Assembly: GCF_047495875.1 (NCBI RefSeq)
Contig: NC_092497.1
Span: 7,834,688 to 7,898,687 of the forward strand
Origin: Pithys albifrons albifrons
Taxonomy: Eukaryota > Chordata > Aves > Passeriformes > Thamnophilidae
Direction: 5' to 3'
Length of the DNA: 64,000 nucleotides
The notes beneath the pieces were generated by a model, which saw only the letters and a program-made list of their open reading frames with translations, did no database searches and was not told where the DNA came from. The position numbers were made by a program, and so were the translations under genes. Below, piece after piece: positions 12,445 through 24,133 of this stretch; within the stretch, counting starts at the first letter, position 1, and each line of letters starts with the position of its first letter.

Positions 12445-15400
12445 CATGCACCCATGACATACTTATTTGAAATCTCTGAGATTTAGCTTGTTTTCCATTT
12501 TTGTTTTAAAATTATGAAGGGTGTAATTTAATTTTCTGTCAAAAGGAGCTTTTTCATATAGCAATGAGGCAGGTTGTAGAAAAGCATCAGGAGATGCTTG
12601 CTGATGCTGACCACTTCTGTTTTTTTTCTCTCCTGGTCCTTTTAAGTTTCTCTGGCTGGGTTTCCCAATTGAACAGCTCTGTTCCAGCGAGAAAAGCTGG
12701 CACTTCCCATCTGCACCAGTCTTAATTTTAACTCCTTTCTTTCCCTCCCCTCCCCATTCCCCACAGGGCATGACATAGACTCTGCCACCTGCCTTGTACT
12801 CATCAGGTTATAAGCCAAATATGCAAGCCCCTTGGCAGCACCATGTTCTTGACATCCTTTGTTGCCATCCCCTGACACCGACACACAGACACTGTGTGGT
12901 CACCCCTTCCCCCATCCCATCTGTGAAAGAAGGAGACAGTTTACTCTGTCCTGGCAGCCAAAGCCAGACCGATCACAGAGGATGCCAATTAGGCCTTGGA
13001 GACACTAACCAGGTCATGTCCAGCAAATTTCACAACAGCCCTTGTAGGGGTGTTGGCCCTGGTGTGGGTGCTGGGGGCTCCTGGTGAAAACACACTCCTA
13101 ATGTTTGAACAGCAAGAGCCCAGTTCATTAGTGTTGCAAGGCACCGTGGACAGTTTGGGGTGTCAGCATCACAGGTAGTGCTTACATCAGTCCCATAACG
13201 TCTGCCCCTGTGTCAGAGCACAAACAGAGCATATGTTGAGCATCCTCTTGTGTTTGTTGTATCAAAGCCAGTCTATTGGGAGCTCTACAGACATGGCTCT
13301 GGCTTCCAGATTCCCTTCCCAACTCAGAGGAGAAAAAAAAAAGTGGGAAGGAAGGAGAAAAGCAACTGCTTCCCTGTGTATCTCCTTGCCTTGTGTTAGG
13401 TTGATATCCGCTGGCATGTACACTGCCACAGATGGGACAACAGTACCTTGTTGTGTATCCAGCCCACAGAGTTTGACTTGTATGTGTGTCTGCTCGGTTC
13501 AGCCAGGTTCGCCGAGGTGGGTGGCGGGGAGCCAGTGCTGTAGCTCTTCGGATTTATTATTAAGACCCAGCTTGAATCGATGCAGGTTCCTCTTACAAAC
13601 CTCATAGTAAGCTTCCTCAGGCAAAGGTTTCTTTACTAAGCAGAAACTTTTCCCCATTCTGTGGAAGTTCTTACTTCAAATTTGGGGATTGATGATATTG
13701 AGACTGCTCTTGCATGCAAGTCATTTGGACTAAAACCTGTAATAGCCACCGCATGTGGTAGTTGGTGTATGATCTGTCCTTTGGCTGTAAGGGCTGGCCC
13801 ATTTTCTGTTCTGTTGGAGGACTAGGGTGGCAGATGGGGCAGTTAAATTTGCTGCTGATGGGCAGAGGAGACTGCTGCAGCTCTCCATGGGGCACCTGCA
13901 TTCTTTACAAGGGGTAGGGTAAACTACTTCATCTGCCCCCACTCACCCTAAAAATGTGAGCGTTGTACAAATTGCTAGTGAATGTTTCTGCAGGAAAAAT
14001 ATATAGATGGAATAAGGAGAACAACTGCAAATAAATAGGGGGGTTTTTGGCATTTTCATCCCTCTGAACACCTACTAAAGCATTAAGAACTGCGTAACAA
14101 GCCTCTGAATTAGACAGAAATCCCATTTTGGCAAATTTGCTACTGACCATGTGGACATCCCTGTGATTTTTCCTACACTCCCTCTCCATTGCCATCAACC
14201 TCCTGCAGGGCAGGTCATCACTGAGGGGGAGGAAAAGATGGTCCCACAGATGGCCTGAGTTCAGAGGGCCTGTGGGGGTGAGATAACTCTCATTTCCAGA
14301 TATCAGTGGAAGAAATAATAAAATAAAATGAAGTAAAATAAATAAAATTAAAAAAATAATTAAAATAAAATAAAATAAAATAAAATAAAATATAATAAAA
14401 TAAAATAAAGTGGAAGACACCCGTGAAGCCTGCTCCCTCCACACCTTCACTTGCATGCACATTACGCTGATAATGACAACCACCCTTGGGGGCTTTACCA
14501 TTTGGAAATTCCACAGTAGATGGAGAATGCAGCTGCTGCCCCCAAGCAAGTGCCCAGGCCAAACAAATGGACCTGCTGCCATGGTGTCAAGGCCTCCAAG
14601 ATGTGCATGTGCTCCCTGCCCAGGATGCACTCCTCCTCCTCATGACACATGGCACATCTCGCTAACAGCAAATACGCATAGATGCCATCCAGCTGGGATG
14701 GGAACACGAGCAGATGCTCCTATTAAAAAGGCTGTAGGACTCAGTGCCCCTGTGCCCTGTTCAAAGGGAAAGTCCAAAGTGGCTTGTACAAACAGAGGCT
14801 CTTTTCCTTCTGTCCCCTCCTCCTCCCTGGGGTTGTGTGCAAAAACCAGCCATCCCCAAAGATATTTCTGCTTAGTTTCATGCTTTGCAAGACATCATTT
14901 ATCGTCACGGATGTTATCTCTGTGTTTGTAATGGTTGAAGCTGCTGCCAGAACTTCCCATGCTGGGGATGTTTTAATTTGGTTGTTGGATCTCTGAAAAT
15001 GTCTTAGCTGGGGAAGGATAGGATTTTGTTGGGTTTTTTTGGTTTTTTGTTTGTTATTTAATCAGGGGTGTCCTGCTATTACAGGAGACCAGTCATGGGT
15101 GCATATTTGAACCTCAAGTATGGCATAAACAAAGAACAAGAACTTTCATTTAGTATCAGAAGGAAACACTTTACTTCTTGGCACAGAGAAGTGTCTCTCC
15201 CACAGGTGTTTTGGGAGAGTGGGTGGAGATCAGGTGCATGGTGTGTCATCCCAGAAGTTATGTGTATTTCTCATGTGCTCCCCTGGGCTTCCTAGGAAGG
15301 GACTGTGTTAACAAGACAGCTTTGCTCTCCCTGTACACTCCCATAGTGGCTCTAGGGAAGAGTTACACATTCCCAAAGCTTCAGATCTCCCAAGTGAATA

Positions 15401-16059
15401 TGGTCTGAGAGTTTGTTTTCCTCTCATTAATGACCAGCCTTGCTATACTGGGAGAGAATGAGGTTGTTTGTGGGGATGCCCGGTTAGCTAGCACACACCT
15501 AATCAGGATTGAACTGTGCTCTCAAAAAGGGCTTGAAAGTGCAGACAACAATTCTCCCTGAGGAATTCGTTATTCATGTCAGGGTGGCAAATCAGGGTAG
15601 AAGAAAGAGGCAGCACTGCTTCCCATCCCGTGTCCTTAGCTCTTCCATACTCCTGCTTTCAGAGCAAGCAGCAAAACGAGATTAGCAGCAAGGCTCTTCC
15701 TTGCAGATCTGTATTTCTTTTGAAGATCAGAGATGACAAAATACAATCTTTTTCTTCTCTCAAAAATTTCCTCGCTGCTTATGGTTATCTCAAGGTTAAC
15801 CTCAACCCAGCCAGTCAGCTACTAAAACAAAGCCAGTATGAGAAAGCCTGTGTGCAGTGCTGCAACCTGAAAAATAACCTGGGACAGTGCTGTAGCCCAG
15901 GAATGGCTCTTAATGTGATGCATTTGAAAGAAAACAGACCTCTGGCATAACCAGCAATATGATTAAGGGGTTTCTTTGCTTCCAGTAATGCAATATTCCA
16001 GGCTAACACATGCAGGATTAATCAGCCTCTTCCTGTAGACTGGGAACAGGACATGTGTA
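12445..16059. other. Noncoding DNA, slightly more GC-rich, no gene recognised
   Basis: GC content is a little higher than to the left. The 233-codon minus-strand frame at 13929-14630 runs through the AAAAT microsatellite and is an artefact of it. The 173-codon plus-strand frame at 14410-14931 has no recognisable domain. Confidence 0.65.
14314..14410. repeat. AAAAT/TAAAA pentanucleotide microsatellite
   Basis: About 97 bp consist almost entirely of A and T arranged as imperfect then near-perfect AAAAT units (the purest part is 14362-14408). On the opposite strand it gives long runs of Phe, Tyr, Ile and Leu codons, which artificially extends open frames through it. Confidence 0.95.
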
Positions 16060-16830
16060 AGAAGTTACAGCCCTCGTTTAAACCCAACTGCAGAGGATTT
16101 TGTGGGGTTTTTGCTCGTTCTTCTCATCTGCAAAATGCCGCTTTGGTGGTTTATGTCAGTCGTAACAACACCACATAATGTTTTCTGAGCGCAGCTGGCC
16201 CTTATTTAGAGATCAGGAGGTAATGAAGGCACAGTGGAATGACATTGATGCGGCTGCTGAAAATTTTCAGGGCTGGATTGCAATTTGCTGGAGTGGGGGC
16301 CCCAGGGAGGGGATAACGTTGTGTTAACCCATTCCATCTCATCATCCTCCTCATCCCAGCCAGTTTCCAGACCCTGGCAGTCAGAGCGAGCTAGTGAGAG
16401 CTTGTTTGTGATATTTCAGAGAGACTGTAAGGGGTAACTTGACTTTTCGCTTGTCGCTGTTTTGCCACATGCACTCTAGACCAGTTTGTAGGTGATGCCG
16501 GAGGTGCCGGGACTGATCTTGCTGGGTGCACCCAGCTAGCTCGGCTTGCCTTTAGTCCTCCCTTAGCCTCTTGGTATAGTTGAGAGACCAGGATGACCAT
16601 CCTTGGAAAGCAATGACTCCAGCTCCTCCAGCTGATTGGATTAGCAGGAGCGATTGGATTAGCTGCTAATGAGTAGTTGTCACTCGAGCTGATGCTGTAT
16701 CACCGCATCACTAAACAGGCGTCAGCTGCCCTCGGCACACCTTCCCTGGCTTAAGCTCCATTTACATCCTAGTTTAAGCACAACTAGTAATTTTTGGGCC
16801 GCAGAGGGGATAAATGTCGGTTCAAAACTC
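16060..16830. promoter_or_regulatory. Candidate cis-regulatory region: CpG-retaining patch with paired GGATTA sites
   Basis: I count about 20 CpG dinucleotides in roughly 770 bp, against only a few per 800 bp in most of the window. Inside it, the 12-bp motif GATTGGATTAGC occurs twice with an 18-bp period (16634-16645 and 16652-16663) and is followed by GCTAATGAG. GGATTA (TAATCC) is the recognition core of OTX, CRX, PITX and GSC homeodomain proteins, and ATTGG is an inverted CCAAT core. E-box CAGCTG cores occur at 16630-16640 and 16722-16728. No open frame or canonical core promoter is convincing. An enhancer, a weak CpG-rich promoter or a conserved element are all possible. Confidence 0.35.
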
Positions 16831-17282
16831 AGTGTAACTTCAGAAGGGTGCAGAAGACTGTGCAGAGCTGCAGGCTGAGCAAAAGTCTTATGAAGAAAAG
16901 GTAAAGCAGCACATGCCATTGAGTATTTCTAAGTAATGGACGTTAATATGTTGGGAAGGAAACTATGTAATACACAGGAACTAGCAGTTCTGAGGTTTGG
17001 GGATTCCTTTGGATTTTTTTTTTATTGGATTTCTCAAAAGCTGCCTAACCTTCTCTCTTCTGTAATTCAGCTCATTCTGATGGTGATTCAATTGGGAAAA
17101 AAAAATTCTTTCCTCCAGCTAAAGGGGGGGATCAGAGGGTTGTATGTGTGAGTTGCCAGAAGCCACGCACATGAGCTCACGACAACTCACACACCCCCTC
17201 GTCTTTGGTACAAACACCTAAATCTGGCAATTAGCATGACAAATAAGAATAGGGTGAACTGTTGGGTAGGCACAGTAGATAA

Positions 17283-17335
17283 CTCCACCCCACCCCAACC
17301 CCACCCCCCCCCACACCCCCCTACCCCACCCCCGC
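17283..17335. repeat. C-rich tract, G-quadruplex/i-motif-capable
   Basis: Seven runs of four or more C (17288-17291, 17293-17296, 17299-17302, 17304-17312, 17316-17321, 17324-17327, 17329-17333) are separated by one to three bases. The minus strand therefore satisfies the usual G4 pattern of four or more G-runs with short loops. It lies about 450 bp downstream of the most CpG-retaining patch in the window. Confidence 0.9.
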
Positions 17336-20300
17336 TATAAGTTTTTGCTCTTTCCACACTTCTAGAGCTTTTTTTCTCTTCACAGTTTTAATATATTTTC
17401 CACTCTGCCTGATTTTTCACTGTGCTAGTTTTTACTCTTTTACCTCCTTTCCCCACACACTCTCTGCTCCTTTGTTCACTGCTTCTCTTAATCAGTACAT
17501 GAACTGAATAGCTTTATGGGTTGATCTGAAATGTTCACACCATGATATTTAGGGGCTTTGAAATTAAGAAAAAAAATTGTCACAACCTCATGAGAAGATC
17601 TGGTAGATTATGTATCATAACAGGCCAAAAAGTTCTTTTCCCAGAAATTTGAAGGAGTATTTATTAAGTAAAAATGTTGATTGTTTTTATTGTTTCTGTG
17701 CTGACTCCATTTGTAGAACTGACATTCACATATCCTCTTCCTCATGGCAAAAGTTGTATATAGAAAACTCTTGGATCAATAGGTGTACAGATGCCAAGGA
17801 AGAGATAATAAGATAGGCAAATGGAGAGAGATTCCATCAGCTTCCAGAAAAAAAAAAAAGCTGTCCTCTTACATCCCTTCTGAAATGAAAGATAGAGCTA
17901 TAGCAAAGCATCTTGCAAGGCAAACAGGTGGCCAATGTGTTGGCTGGACTGAAAAGTAGCGTAGGAAGTGTTGCAAGCCTGGTTATAATTATTTCCTTGC
18001 TCTTTCCTGCTTACTCTGTTTCCCTTATGTATGGCTTAGTTTTCCAACCCTCCCTCTACCTGCTCAGCCTTGCACATTTATTTGGACCTAAGATGCAGTG
18101 TGATAACACAATCCTACTTACCAGCACATGGCCTCTACAGATTGCAGGAACTGCTCCTTGAGTGCCCAGTTTTGTAATCTTGTGACACTAATTTCTACCA
18201 CTACTTGTTAAAGTAAAGGAAAAAAATTCACATTTCAGTCATCTCTTTTCCTTATCAGATTCATGCGCAAATTCCAGATTTGCTTGATTGCCCTGTTGAG
18301 GAAGAGGCCTTTGGCACAAGATGGTAAGGATTTGGCCCAGACTGAGGAGAGTAAGGGAGGGAAGATAAGGTCAGGAAGGGGAACTGAGCATAAACACCAT
18401 GGTTACTGTTTCTGAAGCACTATTTGCCGAGATTAATACAATTTGTGAAATGACAATCCCTGAAGTGGCTTTGTCCCAGCAAACGTTTGCTTTTCGGATT
18501 AAGCCTCATTTGATTTTATTTTCTATTTCCTTCTCTAAGAGCCTTGTGCCCATCTCCGAATCCTGCTGACAGACACAGGGCCTCTTTGTGCTGCTCCTTC
18601 CTCACTGAAGTGGAACAGGGAGAATTGCATTTCCTTGCTTTTCCTCCTGCTGCCCTGAAAGAGAAGAGCAGATGGAGGGGGCTGGGAATGGCCTTTTCTC
18701 ACACAAATATCAGTGGCCTTTATGGTCCTTTCTAGTTTGTGACAATTTGAATCAAACACCCTTATACTGAATTGATTCTCTTTTTTTTTTTTTTCATTTA
18801 GGTATGCATACACATATACACTACATATATATATTTAAATGAAACACCTCTATGAAACATTACCATATAAATATAAGACATTTTGATCTCAGTCTGAAAA
18901 AGTGAGGCATGGGAATTTGCTTCTAAAGTAGTAGCTCAAATGAATTATTTGAAACTGTAAAAATATTCCACTCTCTTCACTGTCCTTTTAAGATCTCTCT
19001 TTCCTTTGCTGTTCCCCATACAGATTTCTAGCCTGGACTCCCGATTCTTGTGAAATAAATTCATCCCTCTCAACCATCCCTAGACCTTTTCTTCTGCTTC
19101 ATTTTTTGGGTGTCGCAAGTGTGACACACCATTTAAGATCAGTGCTTATCCCCTTATTCCTATCTTACTCCCCTGACTAGCTAGATTCATCTTAGCTCCA
19201 TCAGGCTACCTTGCTTCCAGGCTGGAAGCCATACAACAGTTGTTAGAATCACAGAAGTTGATGGGGAAAGAAAAGGGGGAGTGCAACCCTAGTGAGGCAG
19301 TGCTGCTTGGTACAAATCAGAGGAGGTACATAATAAAACTTCTAATCCTTCCCCAAGAAGATCTTTTTCCTCTAGGAAGGAGTTCAGGAACACTCATTCC
19401 TCTTGCCTTGGCTTCATGCATGCCTGGAGGCTGATGCCACATCCCTGCTGCCAGCCCTGTTTTGCAGAGCTGTCTCAGGGAGGGCATCATGCTGCTGTGC
19501 CAGCAAGGCCCTGAACCTCTGCCCCAGCAAGGTTGCTGGAAGCTGGCATCCAGGGCACAGGGCTTGGAGGCAGGGAGAGAGGAGAGAGCTGGGCGGCGAT
19601 TTCTGCCCCATTAACTCCCTTCTCCCTGCAGTAAGGGTTTACGTAAGAGGGGATGGCGTGTGCCTGTGCAGGATAGGCAGGACATCTGGACTCCTCTGCC
19701 TCTAGAGTGGTATTGTTTTGAACAATGCAACCAGGTAAATACCTTGATAGACTAGACCACATCGTCAAGATAGCATTACTAATTTGATTATGTCACTGTG
19801 ACATTATTAACCCACTCAACCATCCTTTAGATGCTTCGCTGCATCCTGAACTTGCATTGCTTTTCCTTCCCAGTGACCGGCTAAGGGTTCTTTCTCCCTA
19901 ATCTATTGTTCCACACGACTATTGCTTTACACAATAATATCTCATAATATTCAGCTTTCCTAAGAGCTAGCAAGCTCTATGGCTTTTTCTTTTATATTTC
20001 TGCCTGTCTGCCTCTTTCTATCTTTCTCTGCCTGTCTAATCATACTGTCTTCTATAGTAAATGCATAAAACATTTCTTTCTTATTTTGTAACCATATACA
20101 TAGGGTATGTTCTTGAAGAATAGCCCAGCCTCTCTTTCACTCTTCATTAAAAAAATAAATCTCTGAATGTATTTTACATTAAATCAGCATTGGATAAAAG
20201 GCAAATACATTAGCTTTCCCACTCAAAAGTGTGCCCTCTAATCTCTGAGCTGTAGAGGTATACCCCTGTAACTCTTCTTTCTTTTGCTCTATATATTCTT

Positions 20301-22029
20301 TCTGTCTTTTCTCACCAATTTCATAGTATTAGGAGGCAGAAGCGCAACACGTTCTCCTCTCTCACAGGGTAGCTGATAGCCTGCTGGAAAGGAACTTGTC
20401 TCAAGAATAGAACTTGAGTCTCTTTGAGCTAAGAAAGAGTCTCAGCAGAAATCTCCCATACATGGGTGATGATCTCATCCTTGTACTGCCTAAGTTCCTT
20501 CAGCCTGAAGCAAATGATACCCTACCAGAAAGGTCGCCCCATGTTGTGTGTAGCATGGGTATAGCCAGTAAAGAGAAGGCTCTCAGGTAGCTTGATTCTG
20601 CAACCTCAGTAAATGCGTTGTGCCTACATCTGCTCTCTTCTCGGGTGCAAGCTGTTATGTGCTATGGAACAGTTTTTGAAAGCCATAGCGTACACACAGA
20701 AGTGAGCGTCACTCAAGATAGTGAGACTCAAAAGCATTTTTGAGTCTGTGCTAAATCAGGACCTCACAGTGTTCCTGGGAGGGGATTTCTTCTCTAAGGC
20801 GTTGTGCAGAGCTGTCTCTTCATATCACATGAATAACTGGGATATTGGGTTCTTAGTGCGAGAGATGACTTCCTCTTCTAGTTGTGCCAAGGAATTGTTT
20901 TACTGAGATCTTGGCTCCCTAGACATCTCCCTTTTGCTCTGTTTTTCTATATCACATCTATGTTTTGCAGCAGCAATAGCATTACTGTAGCAACAGCAGT
21001 AGTAGCACAGGGACTGGGGTTTCACATAAGAACATGGATCCTCCAGCATTTTGGGGGAGGCTGTCCCAAATGAAACAATTCACTCCATTTGCAGTAGTTC
21101 CCTAGGTCTTTTCATTCTGGTTTGTTTTTCTAGTGTCCTGCAGTATGTTTTTCCTGTGTTTGAGTTTTGCCTATCCTGCATTGACTCTCTGGTGCCCTAG
21201 TGCCCTTGTCCTCATAGCATGAGATCTTGGTGTCTTTCCCTTAATGGGACATGGACACGCTCCAACTGCTCAATCTTGGACAGCTAGTGTCATAGCCCAT
21301 TTCAGAAACCAGTGTCTTGGAAGCTGATGCCACTCCATGACATCTGGTTGGGATTCGACAGGAGGTTCAAGGCTGGCTGAGGGGAGAGGGAGAGAGCAAG
21401 GCTTGCTTGTACATGTGGTTGGTGGCAGATCATGCTGCTTTTCTATAGGAACCAAGGTTGACCTCAACCCAAAGTGCCTATAACTTTCCTGCACAGTCAG
21501 AAACGTGTTACTTCTTGAGCACAACAACTAAGGCTGCCACTGAAAGATGGCAGAGGCTGGGTCCTCTGTGGGGACACATGTCATGTCCCCTACATGTCAT
21601 TATCTCATCTGGGGAATATTAGCTCACTGAATTGATAGAAATTAACAGGACCAGTGCAGGTGGTGAGGGGGTGGAGGTGGAGAACTAAAAAGGGGACATA
21701 GCTTTTTACAGAACTAAAATCTTGAACTCTCTGTGTCTTACAAGCACCAAAACTGGTTTAAGTGAGGGTGGCAAGACCCCACAGTGGCAGGTTGGTGAGG
21801 GAGAGGGACTGGCCTTGCCTGATTGCAGCAGGGAGTTGTTATACGGGTATATCCCACCGTACAGCTGCATTCCAAAACCGAAGTGTTTGGGCATGAAAGG
21901 AAAGCAAAGGAACAGCACTGTGGCATGGACTGCAGTGAAATGTAACACCTCAGTACACAGAGAGCTTCATTCACTCTCACCTGTGCACTTTTTTTGCCTT
22001 TAAACTTTTGGGAGCTTTACGTTTGAGGA
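17336..22029. other. Noncoding DNA, no gene recognised
   Basis: A T14 run with neighbouring TA-rich sequence lies at 18780-18840, and the segment 19380-19680 is moderately GC-rich. No frame exceeds about 100 codons and no repeat family is recognised. Confidence 0.65.
18259..18323 (+). other. Exon-like segment with splice signals (speculative)
   Basis: A pyrimidine-rich acceptor (ATCTCTTTTCCTTATCAG) precedes 65 bases that are open in two frames. They end ACAAGATG directly before a good donor GTAAGG. One frame reads IHAQIPDLLDCPVEEEAFG and the other FMRKFQICLIALLRKRPL. I recognise neither. A single short pseudo-exon of this quality is expected in tens of kilobases of intron, so this is offered only as a place to look for transcript support. 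Confidence 0.12.
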
Positions 22030-22340
22030 AATGCAGTGCTGAAATGAGCCCTGACTGGAGCGCAAGGCAAATGCAAAACAATGATGAGTAATATTAAAAT
22101 TAAGCTGGACAAAGCACTGAGAGAGTAATCCATGAGGGAATAATCTTGCATCAATTCCTTGGAGCCCCGATGCAGCAACTTATTAGCTCTTTTATAGGTG
22201 GAGGGGGGAAATAAAAAACCAAAGGAAAAAAATCTAAAATTTCCTTAGCCAATTTAACTACAAAGTAATTTAATAATAGTAACAATTATAAATATAGAGG
22301 TAGGAGTAATAAAAATAACAATACTAAGATGACTTCTAAG
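22030..22340. promoter_or_regulatory. Candidate AT-rich conserved noncoding element
   Basis: The stretch contains GGCAAATGCAAAACAATG (octamer-like plus a SOX-type ACAATG), several TAAT cores (AGTAATATTAAAATTAAGC, GAGTAATCC, ATTTAATAATAG), and a quiet sequence without simple repeats. The motif mixture suggests an enhancer-like element. The evidence is compositional only. Confidence 0.22.
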
Positions 22341-23639
22341 AAAAAAGGAAACAGTTTCTTTGCACGCTCCTTCAAACAACACTGTATGTAAAACAACAAC
22401 ATTTGTACTATTGCATCTCTTTGTTTACCAGCACTCACCAAGCAAACTACCTACCCTGACTTTTCCATAAGGAAAAGAAAGGAGACACTGGAGATATCTG
22501 TCAATCCCAGCCTTTTTTTGTTTTGAATAGCTGATTTGTCAAGCATGTGCAGTCAGACCTCTGTCTCATTTGCAGGGTGCTCTGAGGGATCAGTCCTAAT
22601 GCATTCAGTGACCTGTAACAACGCACAGTGTGGAATAAAGGGGATCTTATATTATTTAAAAAAACAAGCTAGTCTGTGTCAGGTATTGGTGAGCAGCCCA
22701 GCTGTTTCTGCAGGTGCTGCACTCTCTACTGAGCTGCAAGGAAAGTCAGCAGTGGGGTTGGATATCTTTTCATCTTTATTTCTCCCCCTCAGTGCTGGCT
22801 GACAAATGCTGCAGGATGGGGTTGAATGTTACCAGTTCCCCCTCCACTCTCACTGCTGCAGTGGGCTGTAACTGCCCAAAACCAGCTGTTTGTGCGCTCC
22901 ATCATGTTCATGCATGTGTAAATCACTCCACAGAAACATGAAACATGGGAGTGCTGATGCACACATGCTGCCTGCTGCACCGCAGACCCAAGCCAGCATG
23001 GCTATGGCCAGGCACAGTTTGCCTGAATGCTTAACACCCCACCAAGGCACAAACACACTCTGACTTGTGCCACTGGGCCCACAAGCCACAAGGAGTGCCC
23101 ACACACTCACAATGTGCTGTGATAGCTACATAGCTTGTCACAGCACAACAAAAATAGTACACACTGCACCTACAACCATTCACCAAGATCACTTTCCACT
23201 GGAAGTGCTTGTTGTTTCATGGTAGAGCCATACCTATGCAGCCTGCACACATGTGCTTCAGCCATATTAACCTCTAGATGTTCATGTAACCTGTGTGTGT
23301 TCACACTGTTCACATGGCACACACATGTATGCACTCCCTACACACTGCTTTGCTTCTCTCCTCCTTTAGTCCATCAGTCCCACAACATGTCTTCAAATAC
23401 TTACAGCTGCAGTGCATGCTGTGGTCAAAAAGAAGGTTTATATCATACAATCTCAAGGGAAACCAGGTCGATGCACTACACACACCCCAAGAAGTGCAGC
23501 ACATACATCTGTGAATAAGGGGGGAAAAGGAGGGAAAAATCAGTGCACTAAGAGGAAAATAACACTAGCACAGACTAGAATGAGGAGGCATGTGCTGTCC
23601 TTTGCCTCCTGAAGGGCTTTCATTTGAAATCTTGGAAAT

Positions 23640-23840
23640 GTTAATAAGAGTTAACCAGGTGAGACCGTCAACAGAAGGGACAGTGGCTGTGTTGGAGGCT
23701 GCTCGAAACACCTGTCCCCTCTTACAACGAGCACTGTTCCCTGCTCCTTATTCTTCACCGGCAAGGCGAAAAGTAGATTTCAGCAGAGCTTTCTAGTTTA
23801 ATTGCTCTGTAATGCCATCTTGTGGCTTCTTCTCTCATAA
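23640..23840. promoter_or_regulatory. CpG-retaining patch, candidate conserved element
   Basis: Five or six CpGs occur within about 150 bp (GACCGTC, CTCGAAA, AACGAGC, CACCGGC, GGCGAAA) in an otherwise CpG-poor neighbourhood. It ends with ATGCCATCTTGTGGC, which contains a YY1-like GCCATCTTG core at about 23813-23821. No splice-flanked open frame was found. Confidence 0.22.
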
Positions 23841-24114
23841 AGCCTGTTTTTTGTTATATTTTCCCCAAATGAGGTGATTGCCCTGTAAAGATGAGAATGG
23901 TGTGGGAAAGAGAGAAAGAGAAAAGTAAAACAAGTAACTTAAAGGAATCTACTCGTGTCAGGGGCATGGATGGCTATGAGTGGTACTATAATGTAAATTG
24001 TGATGGAACCCAGTTGAGGCTCTGAAAGAACCTGCATCCAGCAAACCTCAGCAGAGTTCTTCAAAACAGTTTTCAGATCACTCAGAGTAGCAGGTGATAT
24101 GTTGAAAACTATAT

Positions 24115-24133
24115 ACTATTATTATTATTATTT
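24115..24133. repeat. (TAT)n trinucleotide repeat
   Basis: Six tandem TAT/ATT units form a short microsatellite. Confidence 0.9.

Noticed and set aside
13929..14630. 233-codon minus-strand open frame, the longest in the window
   Set aside because: It depends on the AAAAT microsatellite (14314-14410), which lacks stop codons in this frame and encodes only Phe/Tyr/Ile/Leu runs. No domain is seen on either side.
14410..14931. 173-codon plus-strand frame following the AAAAT repeat
   Set aside because: No recognisable domain. It is in a mildly GC-rich segment where stop codons are rarer.
19240..19335. Possible decayed CR1 start (TTAGAATCACAGAAGTTG)
   Set aside because: Only one octamer-like piece is present; the following blocks expected for a CR1 3'UTR are not recognisable.
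22900..23520. CA-rich region with overlapping frames up to 127 codons, considered as a satellite or gene
   Set aside because: There is no regular repeat period and the frames are Cys/His/Thr-rich only because of CACA/TGTG composition.
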